Below, one piece after another: positions 25,585 to 33,415 of a stretch of 64,000 nucleotides of DNA. The position numbers were made by a program, and so were the translations under genes. The stretch is taken from assembly GCA_013215565.1 (NCBI GenBank), contig JABSQV010000009.1:16743-80742 (forward strand), given 5' to 3'. How positions within the stretch are numbered: the first letter of the stretch is position 1; each line of letters opens with the position of its first letter. This DNA comes from Myxococcales bacterium. Lineage in GTDB: Bacteria; Myxococcota_A; UBA9160; SZUA-336. The notes beneath the pieces are model-generated. The model ran no database searches. It saw only the letters and a list, made by a program, of their open reading frames with translations, and was not told where the DNA came from.

Positions 25585-26916
25585 TCAGTCAATTTCGGAG
25601 GGCGCGAGCAAGGCGACGAATTCGCTCAGCTCAGGCAGCCCGTCGAGGCCCTCGACCGCCGCAATCAAGGCCTGGCTTCTCCCGGCGCCGAGCGCGGGCT
25701 CGATCAGGCCGCGGACCTTTCGAAAGCGCTCCGCATCGGAAAGCGGAATCTCCGGCGTTCCGCGAGCGTGATGGACGGTCTCGCTGTCGCGCGCGCCATT
25801 CTCGAAGACCGCGGTCACGCACTCCCGTACGTCTTTCGAGTCGCATACGCTCACCCGGCCGAGCAGGGACCGGAGCTCCGGGCGCGACAGGTTTGCGTCC
25901 GAAAACGAACGCAGCTCCGGCCAGCCGTCGAGCCAGCCGATGGCCGCGCAGTAAGGAAGACTGAACTTCGCCTCGAGCCCGGTCCGGGGCTCGGGATAGA
26001 TCAGGATCTTCTGCGCGAAGGGATCGACCTCGCACTCGAGCGCCACGAGTTCGGCGCCCGGGTTGCGTTCCCGCAGCGCCAGCACCGCGTCGATGATCCG
26101 GTGCGTGAAACGGCAGCACGGATACGGCTTGAGTTCGAGGCCCGGATCCTCGAGTGCGAACGGGCGTCCGAGCGGCGGCAGTTCGAGCGGCCGGACCCCG
26201 TGGTAGAGGTCGGCAAGCCCCATCTCGGCCTCCAGCCCATCCTCGCGCGCGGTCAACCCGCGAAGCGCCAGGCGCGCCGCCACGACGCCAGTCTCGGCCG
26301 CGAACCCCGCGTGCAGCGGCTTGGTGTCGGTCCCAAAGTTCATGCGGCTTCCGGCCGCGCGCGAACACGCGATCCCGATCGCCCGCCGGAGCGCGCCCGC
26401 GCCGAGACCGAACAGGCGGCCCGCAGCGACCGTCGCCCCGATCGCTCCCAGGGTCGCGGTCGGGTGCCAGCCGCGCTCGTAGTGGCCGAGGCCGAGCGCC
26501 TCGCCCAGCCGGGCCTCGACCTCGAAGCCGGCCACGAACGCGAGCAAGGTCGCTTCTCCCGACGCACCCGAGACCTCGGCGGCCGCGAGCACAGCCGGCA
26601 GCAACGGGACGCTCGGGTGTCCCTGGAGCGCCCAGTTGACGTCGTCGAAGTCGAGCGCGTGGGCGCTGGCGCCGTTCACAAGCGCGGCCCGCGCCGGCGA
26701 ACTCCGCTCCCGCGAGCCCCAGATCGCGGCTGCGGGGCGCGCGCCCTCGGCCACGACCTCTTCGCGCAGCGCGCGGGCGACGCGTTCGTCCCGGCCCCCG
26801 ATCCCGCACGCGAGCGTGTCGAGGATGGCGGCCCCGGCAATGCTTCGAACCCGTTCGGGAAGGTCGCGGGAGTTCAATTCGAGCGCAAACGCCGCCACTC
26901 GCCCAGTCACGCTCAT
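25585..26916 (-). CDS. MmgE/PrpD family protein
   Basis: The 443-residue protein belongs to the MmgE/PrpD fold: an N-terminal helical domain with RVRSIAGAAILDTLACGIGG, ARAALVNGASAHALDFDDV and GHPSVPLLPAVLAAAEVSG, then a lid domain with LELKPYPCCRFTHRIIDAVLAL. Family members include 2-methylcitrate dehydratase, iminodisuccinate epimerase and cis-aconitate decarboxylase. Without prpB or prpC nearby, methylcitrate metabolism is not supported. Translation starts at ATG 26916 with GGAGGAGG upstream. The GGT gene follows by 16 bases, so the pair probably works in one catabolic step series, substrate unknown. Confidence 0.85.
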   Translation of the reverse strand: MSVTGRVAAFALELNSRDLPERVRSIAGAAILDTLACGIGGRDERVARALREEVVAEGARPAAAIWGSRERSSPARAALVNGASAHALDFDDVNWALQGHPSVPLLPAVLAAAEVSGASGEATLLAFVAGFEVEARLGEALGLGHYERGWHPTATLGAIGATVAAGRLFGLGAGALRRAIGIACSRAAGSRMNFGTDTKPLHAGFAAETGVVAARLALRGLTAREDGLEAEMGLADLYHGVRPLELPPLGRPFALEDPGLELKPYPCCRFTHRIIDAVLALRERNPGAELVALECEVDPFAQKILIYPEPRTGLEAKFSLPYCAAIGWLDGWPELRSFSDANLSRPELRSLLGRVSVCDSKDVRECVTAVFENGARDSETVHHARGTPEIPLSDAERFRKVRGLIEPALGAGRSQALIAAVEGLDGLPELSEFVALLAPSEID

Positions 26917-26981
26917 CCCGCCTCCTCCGAAGCTCCGAGCCGACATCATACCGACCCGCCGGAGGGCCGGGCGCGCCCGGG

Positions 26982-27653
26982 CTAGCGCCTTCCGAGCACC
27001 ACCGGCGCGATCTCGCGTGGGTGATCGATCAGGAAGTCGGGCCCCGCGGCACGAAGCTCATCGCGTCCGCGCAGGCCCCAGCTACACCCGACCGTGCGGG
27101 CGGCCACGGCCCGTCCTGTCCGGATGTCCACGCCGGAGTCTCCCACCATCCAGAGTTCGTCCGGCTCGAAGCCCGCGCGCGAACGCAAATGCTCGAGGAC
27201 CCGGCGGTCGGGCTTGCGGACCCCGGGCAGTGCGTCGCCGCCCATCACCACGCGGAAACGCCCCTTGAGGCCGAGGCCCTCCACGATCCGGTCCAGAAAG
27301 CGCGCCGGCTTGTTGCTGCAGATCGCCAGGCCCTCTCCGGCCAGCTCGTCGAGCGCCGACTCGACGCCGGGGTAGAGTTCCGTGGTCTCCAGACAGCAGC
27401 GGTCGTAGTGCTCGCTGAAGCCCGCGTAGAGCGCGTCGATCTCCGCATCGCTGCGCAGGTCGGGTGGGAGCGCCCGCTCGAGCAACTTGCGCGCGCCGTC
27501 CCCAATCATGCTGCGCACCTCGGGACCCCGGGCCTCGGGCAGCTTCACTTCTGCGAGCGCCCGGTTCAGAGCCGTGGCGATATCGCGCCAGGTGTCGGCG
27601 AGCGTCCCATCGAAGTCGAAGACGACCAGGCGCGCGGGACTCTGCGAATTCAT
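26982..27653 (-). CDS. gph: HAD-superfamily hydrolase, phosphoglycolate phosphatase-like
   Basis: The 223-residue protein has the HAD motif I VVFDFDGTLADT (D13 nucleophile, D15), motif II in LAICSNKPARFL, the conserved K in GVRKPDRRVL, and motif IV WMVGDSGVDIRTG. Residues between give a four-helix cap as in Gph, which dephosphorylates 2-phosphoglycolate. The start is ATG 27653; a longer frame up to 28061 runs back through the tRNA gene and is not real. A second, more distant phosphatase of this type is at 47549-48292, so one of the two may have another substrate. Confidence 0.85.
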   Translation of the reverse strand: MNSQSPARLVVFDFDGTLADTWRDIATALNRALAEVKLPEARGPEVRSMIGDGARKLLERALPPDLRSDAEIDALYAGFSEHYDRCCLETTELYPGVESALDELAGEGLAICSNKPARFLDRIVEGLGLKGRFRVVMGGDALPGVRKPDRRVLEHLRSRAGFEPDELWMVGDSGVDIRTGRAVAARTVGCSWGLRGRDELRAAGPDFLIDHPREIAPVVLGRR

Positions 27654-27731
27654 ACGCCCAAGAGTAGGCCCCGGTACAGTTGTCGGGCAAGCTTGTCGAT
27701 GCCGAAAAGGATCTCTAGACTCCGACCTGCT

Positions 27732-27807
27732 TCCTCGGTAGCTCAGTTGGTAGAGCGGGTGGCTGTTAACCACTAGGTCGGCGGTTCGAGCCCGTCCCGG
27801 GGAGCCA
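27732..27807 (+). tRNA. tRNA-Asn (anticodon GTT), CCA encoded
   Basis: A complete 76-base cloverleaf is visible. The acceptor stem is TCCTCGG with CCGGGGA (one T-G pair). The D-arm is GCTC/GAGC with loop AGTTGGTA. The anticodon stem GGTGG/CCACT closes the loop CTGTTAA, with GTT at 27765-27767. The T-arm GGCGG/CCGTC holds the loop TTCGAGC. The discriminator is G and the CCA is at 27805-27807. It stands alone between the Gph-like gene and an LLM gene, with no integrase nearby. Confidence 0.97.
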
Positions 27808-27823
27808 GCCGCGCCGGGAGACC

Positions 27824-27841
27824 GCGCCCGGCGCCGGGCGC
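27824..27841. terminator. Perfect 18-base GC palindrome downstream of tRNA-Asn
   Basis: GCGCCCGGCGCCGGGCGC is a perfect palindrome that can fold as a seven-pair stem with a GCGC loop, 17 bases after the tRNA CCA end. It is a plausible transcript-end or processing hairpin for the tRNA. No T-run follows, so factor-independent termination is not certain. Confidence 0.4.
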
Positions 27842-27943
27842 TGCAAGCGGATCCGGAGTTCACGGGTTCTCCCTCACCAGAGTTCCGAAGGGCCCGGGCC
27901 ACGAGCGGTGGGCCCCTAAGGCTCATCGGCCGGACGGGCCGCT

Positions 27944-27971
27944 TTGTTGCGGCCGGACCAGCAGGTAGACT
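27944..27971 (+). promoter_or_regulatory. Candidate promoter of the second LLM gene
   Basis: TTGTTG (27944-27949), a 16-base spacer and TAGACT (27966-27971) resemble a weak sigma-70 promoter. The start codon at 27988 is 17 bases further on, leaving room for the GAGGGAGG ribosome site. Confidence 0.35.
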
Positions 27972-27987
27972 GGCGAGGGAGGCGCGC

Positions 27988-28938
27988 ATGGGCAGATCTC
28001 GTCCCGTCCGTTTCGGTGTGACCCTTCCCCAGATCAAGCGGAGTTGGGAAGAGGTACGCACGAGCGCACTCGAGTTCGACGCGCTCCGCTTCGACTCTGT
28101 CTGGGTCTGCGATCACCTCTACGGCGTCCCGAACCCGACCCTGCCGATCTTCGAGGCCTGGACCGAACTGGCCGCGGTCGCCGCAGTCACCGAGCACGTG
28201 GAGCTCGGGACTCTGGTCACCCCGCCCTTCTTCCGGAACCCGGCCCTGCTCGCCAAGCAGGTCGCGACCCTCGACCACATCTCGGGCGGGCGCGCGATCG
28301 TGGGACTCGGGGCGGGCTGGTTCCAGCCCGAGTTCGAGGGCACCGGGTCGCGCTTTCCGGCACTCGGCGAGCGCATGCGAGCGCTCGAAGAAACCGCATT
28401 GATTCTGAAGGGCGCGTTCACCGAGGAGCGCATGAGCTTCGACGGCGAGCACTTCCAGGTGCGGGATCTCATCAGCGAGCCGAAGCCGCTCCGCATGCCT
28501 CCGATCCTGATCGGAGGCGGAGGCGAGCGTGTACTGATGGGCATTGCCGCCCGGGTAGCAGACATCTGGAACAATCTCGCCATTTTCCAGCCCCAGCTGG
28601 CAACCAAGATCGAGGCGCTGCGGCGTCGCTGCGACGAAATCGGGCGCGACCCGGACTCGATCGAGATCTCGCAGCAGTGCGTGGTCGTGATCGGCTCCGA
28701 CGAAGTCGCCGCAAAGTCCGCCCTCGAAAAGGCGCAGCGGATCTACGGGGGACACATGGGAGCCGGCCTCGAGGAACACGGGATCTGGGGAACACCCGAC
28801 CGGGTCATCGAGTGCATCGAGCGCCACCGGAAGCTGGGCTGCACGACTTTTCTCATCGAGTTCTTCGGCCGCGACACACGCGAGCCCGCGCGGCTGTTCG
28901 CCGAGAAGGTGCTCCCGGCATTCCGGAGCGGGAGTTAG
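27988..28938 (+). CDS. LLM class (F420-type) oxidoreductase
   Basis: The 316-residue protein has the luciferase-like barrel signature VRFGVTLPQ, FDSVWVCDHLYG, VELGTLVTPPFFRNPALLAKQVATLDHISGGRAIVGLGAGWFQPEF and PPILIGGGGERVLMGIAAR. This pattern, with GAGW and the C-terminal GTPDRVIECIERHRKLGC, is that of F420-dependent LLM oxidoreductases, although FMN cannot be excluded. The substrate is unknown. The ATG at 27988 has GAGGGAGGCGCGC upstream. Its TAG stop overlaps the TAA stop of the opposing amidohydrolase (TTAG). Confidence 0.85.
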   Translation: MGRSRPVRFGVTLPQIKRSWEEVRTSALEFDALRFDSVWVCDHLYGVPNPTLPIFEAWTELAAVAAVTEHVELGTLVTPPFFRNPALLAKQVATLDHISGGRAIVGLGAGWFQPEFEGTGSRFPALGERMRALEETALILKGAFTEERMSFDGEHFQVRDLISEPKPLRMPPILIGGGGERVLMGIAARVADIWNNLAIFQPQLATKIEALRRRCDEIGRDPDSIEISQQCVVVIGSDEVAAKSALEKAQRIYGGHMGAGLEEHGIWGTPDRVIECIERHRKLGCTTFLIEFFGRDTREPARLFAEKVLPAFRSGS

Positions 28939-30122
28939 GCCGGCTCGAACACCCGTCCGCGCGCAACCACCAGGCGCGGCCGCTCAAGCGCCGAGAGATC
29001 GCGGAGCGGATCTCCCTCGACCACGAGCAGATCGGCCTCGAGCCCGGGCAGCAACTGCCCGGTCCGGTCTTCCAGCCCGAGCGCGCGCGCCGCGTTCGAG
29101 GTCGCGGCGAAAAGCACCTCGACGGGCTCGAGTTCCGCGATCTCCGCAAACACCGCCAGGGCCGCGGGCAGCCGGTGGTGCACGACGTTGGGGATTCCGG
29201 CATCCGTCGACGCGATCAGGCCGACTCCGGCCGAGCGCAGCCCCGCGAAACAGCCGCGCATGCGCGTGGCTCGCTCGGTGGGCCTGCCCCCGGCGCCGGT
29301 CAGGAAGCGCTTCCAACCCGCGTTGATCGTCGGAGACACGAAGCTCCCGGCGTTCGCGAGGCGCTCGGCCACGGCGGGATCGAAGCCGCTCCCGAAACCG
29401 GCTTCGCCAACCCAGGAGCAGTGCTCGATGGTCCGTACGCCGGCCTCGGCCGCGAGCGCGATCCCGGAGGTTCCGTGACAGTGCGCGGCGACCTCGCGGC
29501 CCCGCGCGCGGGCCGCCGCCACGACCGCCCGGAGTCCGTCCAGATCGAACTGGGCTTCGCGCACCCGGGTTCCGCGCGTGAACATCCCGCCGGTCGCCAT
29601 CACCTTGATCCAGTCCGCCCCGTGATCGACTTGGCGCTTCACAACCCGCTCGATCTCGCGCTGCGAGCGCGCCTCGCCGCCCCAGAAGAAGCAGTGGCCG
29701 CCGGGTGTGGTCACGGGCTGTCCGGCGCAGAGCAGCCGCGGGCCCGGAAGCTCCCCGCGCGCGATGCGGTCGCGAAGCGCGATCTCGAGCCAGGCGCCCC
29801 CGCCGAGATCGCGCGCGGTCGTGATCCCGGCCCGGACCATCGCGAGCGCCCGCGCCTCCATCTGCTCCAGGAGTCGGTCGTGCGGGATCCGCAACTGCTC
29901 GCCGGGCGAGCCCAGCTCGGGATCGAGGGTCATGTGCACGTGCGCATCGATCAGGCCCGGAATCGCCGTGCACCCGGCCAGATCGAAGCCCTCTCCGCCT
30001 CGCCCGCTCGCGGCGCGGACGCTCGTGATCCGGTCGGCTTCGATCTCGATCGTCGCCGGCTCTCGCGAGGTCTCCCGCGCCCGCCCATCCCAGATCCGGG
30101 CTCCCCGAAGCTCGATCGACAG
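28935..30122 (-). CDS. Amidohydrolase family protein (imidazolonepropionase-like), probable CTG start
   Basis: The roughly 395-residue metal-dependent hydrolase has IPGLIDAHVHMT (HxH metal ligands), ITTARDLGGG, ADWIKVMATGGMFT, EVAAHCHGTSGIALAAEAGVRTIEHCSW (two more His) and ASTDAGIPN with the catalytic Asp. It fits the amidohydrolase_1 / prolidase-like group acting on cyclic amides or peptides. The start is unusual: CTG at 30122 lies five bases after AGGAGG and begins exactly at the beta-sandwich strand SIELRGARIWDG. The only other frame start is TTG 30233, without a ribosome site and overlapping the divergent SDR gene. Confidence 0.82.
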   Translation of the reverse strand: MSIELRGARIWDGRARETSREPATIEIEADRITSVRAASGRGGEGFDLAGCTAIPGLIDAHVHMTLDPELGSPGEQLRIPHDRLLEQMEARALAMVRAGITTARDLGGGAWLEIALRDRIARGELPGPRLLCAGQPVTTPGGHCFFWGGEARSQREIERVVKRQVDHGADWIKVMATGGMFTRGTRVREAQFDLDGLRAVVAAARARGREVAAHCHGTSGIALAAEAGVRTIEHCSWVGEAGFGSGFDPAVAERLANAGSFVSPTINAGWKRFLTGAGGRPTERATRMRGCFAGLRSAGVGLIASTDAGIPNVVHHRLPAALAVFAEIAELEPVEVLFAATSNAARALGLEDRTGQLLPGLEADLLVVEGDPLRDLSALERPRLVVARGRVFEPA

Positions 30123-30223
30123 CGTTCCCTCCTGGCGAGCCTGCAGTCTACAATTGCCAGGCCGTCGTGGTGGAGGTTCCCGCGAAGCCCCGGGGCGATG
30201 CGGGTTGAAGCGAGTACGAGCGG

Positions 30224-31078
30224 GTGGAGACAACCGGGACGCAGCGGGTCTGCATGATCACGGGCGCGAGTTCGGGAATCGGGCGCGAGACCGCGTTCGA
30301 ACTCGCGGCACGCGGGTACGAACTGATCCTGGTCTGCCGGGATCTGCTTCGGGGCGAGGCGACCGTTCGCGAGATCGTCCGCCGGACCCGGAACGCCTCG
30401 GTCGACCTCCGAATCGCCGACCTCTCTTCACCCCGGGCGATCCGGAATCTCTCACACGAGTTCCTGCTCGAGGCACGGCCGCTCCACGTTCTCGTCAACA
30501 ACGCCGGCATTCTGAACACGCGCCGGAGAGAGACCGGGGAAGGCATCGAAGAAGTCTGGGCCGTGAACCACCTCGCCTATTTCCACCTGACCCTGCTGCT
30601 GCTCGAACGGATCCGGGAAAGCGCACCCGCGCGGGTTGTGAACGTGTCCTCGGACGCCCACCGAATGGCCCGAATCGACCTGGACGACCCGGGCTTCTCG
30701 CAAAGGCCCTACCGCGGGCTCGCGGTCTACGCGCAGTCGAAACTCGCCAACCTGCTTTTCAGCTACGAACTGGCACGCCGTCTCTCGGGTACGGGGGTGA
30801 CCGTAAACTGCTTGCATCCGGGCACGGTCGCCACGGGCCTCGGGCGCAACAACCCGGGCGCGTGGCCATGGTTGACGCGCCTGATCTCGCCGCTCTTGTG
30901 GAGAGCCCGCCGCGGGGCGCGCACTTCCGTGTGGCTCGCGAGCGCCCCCGAGATCGAACACACGACGGGACGCTATTTTCAGAACTGCCGGGAACGGCGT
31001 TCGGCGCGCCTCTCCTACGATCGCTCCCTGCAGCGCCGGCTCTGGGAACTGAGCCTCAAACAGGTCGGGCTGGGCTGA
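30224..31078 (+). CDS. Short-chain dehydrogenase/reductase, retinol dehydrogenase-like
   Basis: The 284-residue SDR has the NAD(P)-binding motif CMITGASSGIGRETAFELA, NNAG in HVLVNNAGILNTRRR, and the active-site YAQSKLANLLFSYEL with S at VVNVSSDAH. LHPGTVATGLGRN follows. The overall order resembles retinol dehydrogenase 11-14-like SDRs found in many bacteria. These act on lipophilic alcohols or aldehydes; the substrate is unknown. GTG 30224 is the likely start, with only a weak ribosome site, 101 bases from the probable amidohydrolase CTG on the opposite strand. Confidence 0.85.
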   Translation: METTGTQRVCMITGASSGIGRETAFELAARGYELILVCRDLLRGEATVREIVRRTRNASVDLRIADLSSPRAIRNLSHEFLLEARPLHVLVNNAGILNTRRRETGEGIEEVWAVNHLAYFHLTLLLLERIRESAPARVVNVSSDAHRMARIDLDDPGFSQRPYRGLAVYAQSKLANLLFSYELARRLSGTGVTVNCLHPGTVATGLGRNNPGAWPWLTRLISPLLWRARRGARTSVWLASAPEIEHTTGRYFQNCRERRSARLSYDRSLQRRLWELSLKQVGLG

Positions 31079-31087
31079 GATATCCCG

Positions 31088-31801
31088 TCAGGGGAGCCGG
31101 ATCGAGCCGCTCACGCGCACCGCGATAGTGCTGGTGCCGGCCTCGACCGCGGCCGGGGCGGCCTGGAGCGCCGTCACGCGCATGCCACCACCCCGCATCG
31201 GAACCGGAGGCGGCGCACCCGCGGTGTGAATCGTGAGTGTGCCGAGGTCGTAGCTCCCGGCATCGAGGTTTCGACGCACGATCTCGGCCCGCTGCTTGAA
31301 CCGATCGAGGGCCACGTCGATCAGCTGATTCTCGACCTTCCGCCGGGTTTCAGTCGAAACCGCAAGCGCCATTGATTTGACTGCGAGTCGCGTCTGCAAC
31401 TCGCCCACCAGCGCGCTCAGGCGATCCGTGTCGCGGCTCTCGAGTTGGAGGTCCTGGCGCGCACGCCAGTGCAGCAACTTACCCTTCTGGTGAACCGGAA
31501 AGGTCTGGTAGCCGCCACTCCGAATCTCGACTCCGTCCACGCCGCGTGCCCGCTCGACCGCCCACTGCATCGAGGTGTTGATCTGCTGTGCGAGCCGGGC
31601 CGGATCCCGGTTTTCCGATTCCACCGCAAGCGTCACCCGCATCAGGTCGTTCGGGACCTCTCGCTCCGCGGCGGCCGAAAGCTGGATCTCGGGACGCGGG
31701 TCGCTGGTCGCGGGGTCGGCGGCAAGCACGCTCGAAGCAGCACCCGCGAGGCCCGCTACGAACAGCCACGCAAGGGCGGGACGCTTCGGGCGCACGCTCA
31801 C
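31088..31801 (-). CDS. SIMPL (DUF541) domain protein with signal peptide
   Basis: The 237-residue product begins VSVRPKRPALAWLFVAGLAGAASSVLAADP, a Sec signal peptide cleaved near VLAA. It continues with EIQLSAAAEREVPNDLMRVTLAVESENRDPARLAQQIN, the start of the SIMPL/OmpL-like DUF541 fold. It ends in the usual strand TIAVRVSGSIRLP. These periplasmic proteins (BP26, YggE type) have no settled biochemical role; YggE is linked to oxidative stress. Translation starts at GTG 31801, overlapping the EpsI stop (GTGA). It is the last gene of the exosortase-EpsI-SIMPL operon. Confidence 0.85.
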   Translation of the reverse strand: MSVRPKRPALAWLFVAGLAGAASSVLAADPATSDPRPEIQLSAAAEREVPNDLMRVTLAVESENRDPARLAQQINTSMQWAVERARGVDGVEIRSGGYQTFPVHQKGKLLHWRARQDLQLESRDTDRLSALVGELQTRLAVKSMALAVSTETRRKVENQLIDVALDRFKQRAEIVRRNLDAGSYDLGTLTIHTAGAPPPVPMRGGGMRVTALQAAPAAVEAGTSTIAVRVSGSIRLP

Positions 31802-32439
31802 GAGGCGCACACGCTGCGATGTCTGCGCCAGGCGTCGATGAGCCAGGATCTGATATGCGCCTCCGTCTCTCCGGGATCGCGTCCGCGGCCACCGTACACG
31901 AAGTAGAGGGTCATGGGTTGCTTCCCCCAAACAAGTTGCGACATCGAAGACCGGAGCTGCGCCCAGTACGGATTCGAGACAGGCTCGCCGTCGTAGACCA
32001 GCAGGTAGGCCGCGACCGGCTTGGACTGCGTCACCAGCAGCTTTTCGTACTCGACCGTCTGAATCGGCAGCCTGCGGTCGCCGGTCTCGAGCCACTCCCA
32101 CCTCGTCCCCTTCGCAACGACACCCTTGAGCAGGCGCTGTTCCGGGCGGTGGTAGAGCCGCTTCGGGTCCCAGGATCGCAGCACCAGGTAGTCGAGGCCC
32201 GTCGTGCGTCCGTCCCGAGTCACCGATCCCTCGGCGAACTCGCTCATGTGCATTACGGAGCGCAGGAACTCGGCCCGCGCCGGGCTCGGCTCGGGTGCAT
32301 CGAATCCGGCGAGCAGGGTCTTGGGGTCGGCGCAGGTCTCGCTGGCGAGCCCGATCACCGAGTGCGCGATCACGGGGACCGACGCGAGCGCGAGCAGCAG
32401 ACCCACGGGGCGCACATAGCGAAACGAGACCGGGATCAC
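31798..32439 (-). CDS. Exosortase-associated protein EpsI-like
   Basis: The 213-residue protein has one N-terminal membrane anchor (VGLLLALASVPVIAHSVIGLA). Its soluble domain, with SWDPKRLYHRPEQRLLKGVVAKGTRWEW, LPIQTVEYEKLLVTQSKPVAAYLLVYDG and PVSNPYWAQLRSSMSQLVWGKQPMTLYFVYG, matches the DUF3485/EpsI family that accompanies exosortases. EpsI is often fused to or adjacent to the exosortase and acts on the periplasmic side in exopolysaccharide-linked protein sorting; its biochemical role is not settled. Translation starts at GTG 32439 inside a GTGA overlap with the exosortase stop. Confidence 0.8.
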   Translation of the reverse strand: MIPVSFRYVRPVGLLLALASVPVIAHSVIGLASETCADPKTLLAGFDAPEPSPARAEFLRSVMHMSEFAEGSVTRDGRTTGLDYLVLRSWDPKRLYHRPEQRLLKGVVAKGTRWEWLETGDRRLPIQTVEYEKLLVTQSKPVAAYLLVYDGEPVSNPYWAQLRSSMSQLVWGKQPMTLYFVYGGRGRDPGETEAHIRSWLIDAWRRHRSVCAS

Positions 32440-33284
32440 GCGGTCCCCCGGTCCCGCACGGGAAAGCGGGCGACCACGACCATGGCCGCGAACGCGAGTA
32501 CGAACGAGAGCAACCCCGAGATCTCGTGCACGGGCGTGGTCAGAATCTCCATGTCACTCCACTCTGCCAGCAGGATCAGGGCCGCTACGCGCAGGATGTT
32601 GCTCGCGACCGACAGGATGGGCGCCAGCACCAGCAGGGCAACCCGGCGGCCAACGGAGGGTTCCCGATGACACAGGATCAGGGCGACGGTGACGATGCCG
32701 AACAACGCCGAGAAACCACTGCACGCGTCCGACACGATGAGGGCCCCGGCGGGTACGTAGAAGACCGTGCCGTCCCGGAGCAGCGGGACTTCAGTCAGCC
32801 GGACCAGGGCCTCCGCACCCACCGAACTCAGGAAACGAAGCACGAGGTAGAGGGGTGTGGCGAACGCCGCCGGAATCGGCACGGCCAGACAGGAAAGCGC
32901 GAGAGGGAAGCGCAGTTTGAAGGTATAGGCGCTGCCGAAGAGCAAGAGGGACAGGCCCGGCAGCATCAGGATCAACGCCAGGACCGACATCAGCCGTGTT
33001 TCAATCGCGGTGTCGGCGATCAGCAGTAGCAGCGCTGGAGCGACGAAAGCAAAGCCCCAGGCCGAGGCGCGCGCTTCGCGCGGCGGATCCTGTTTGAGGC
33101 TCTCCCAGACCAGATAGCCCACGATCAGCGGGACGAGGCCCGGGCCGAGGTTCCAGACACTGTCGGTCCAGCGCCCCACGAGCCAGACCAGCGTCGGTCC
33201 GAATGCGACACACAGCGGAATCAACCAGACCCAGTGCGCGTACTGGATCGGATGGGACTCGTCCCGATCGCCGGCGGCCATCAT
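32436..33284 (-). CDS. Exosortase
   Basis: The 282-residue integral membrane protein has about eight hydrophobic segments. Its predicted catalytic Cys188 is in IVSDACSGFSALFG, Arg232 in VASNILRVAALILLAEW and His253 in TTPVHEISGLLSF, the Cys-Arg-His triad of exosortase/archaeosortase transpeptidases. Exosortases cleave PEP-CTERM tails of exported proteins and help attach them to the surface. No PEP-CTERM protein or EPS glycosyltransferase is visible in this window, so its clients must be elsewhere. Either of two adjacent ATGs (33284, 33281) may start it, and a TAGGAT box about 16 bases upstream could be a -10 element. Confidence 0.9.
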   Translation of the reverse strand: MMAAGDRDESHPIQYAHWVWLIPLCVAFGPTLVWLVGRWTDSVWNLGPGLVPLIVGYLVWESLKQDPPREARASAWGFAFVAPALLLLIADTAIETRLMSVLALILMLPGLSLLLFGSAYTFKLRFPLALSCLAVPIPAAFATPLYLVLRFLSSVGAEALVRLTEVPLLRDGTVFYVPAGALIVSDACSGFSALFGIVTVALILCHREPSVGRRVALLVLAPILSVASNILRVAALILLAEWSDMEILTTPVHEISGLLSFVLAFAAMVVVARFPVRDRGTA

Positions 33285-33415
33285 CCGCAGCTCATCCTAC
33301 TGTTTGCACTGGGAGAAAGCCGCTCGGCGAATCCGCATCGGGCGCGGGCCGGCCGAAGCAACTGCGAGACGAAAGGTCGGCACACATGCTTGCGACGCGC
33401 CCCGACCCGGGCCGG

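Noticed and set aside
27732-27807. tRNA-Asn as attachment site of an integrated element
   Set aside because: No integrase, no direct repeat of the tRNA 3' end nearby, and ordinary genes on both sides.
31088-33284. PEP-CTERM substrate in the window
   Set aside because: I scanned protein C-termini for a PEP motif, hydrophobic helix and Arg cluster; none was found.
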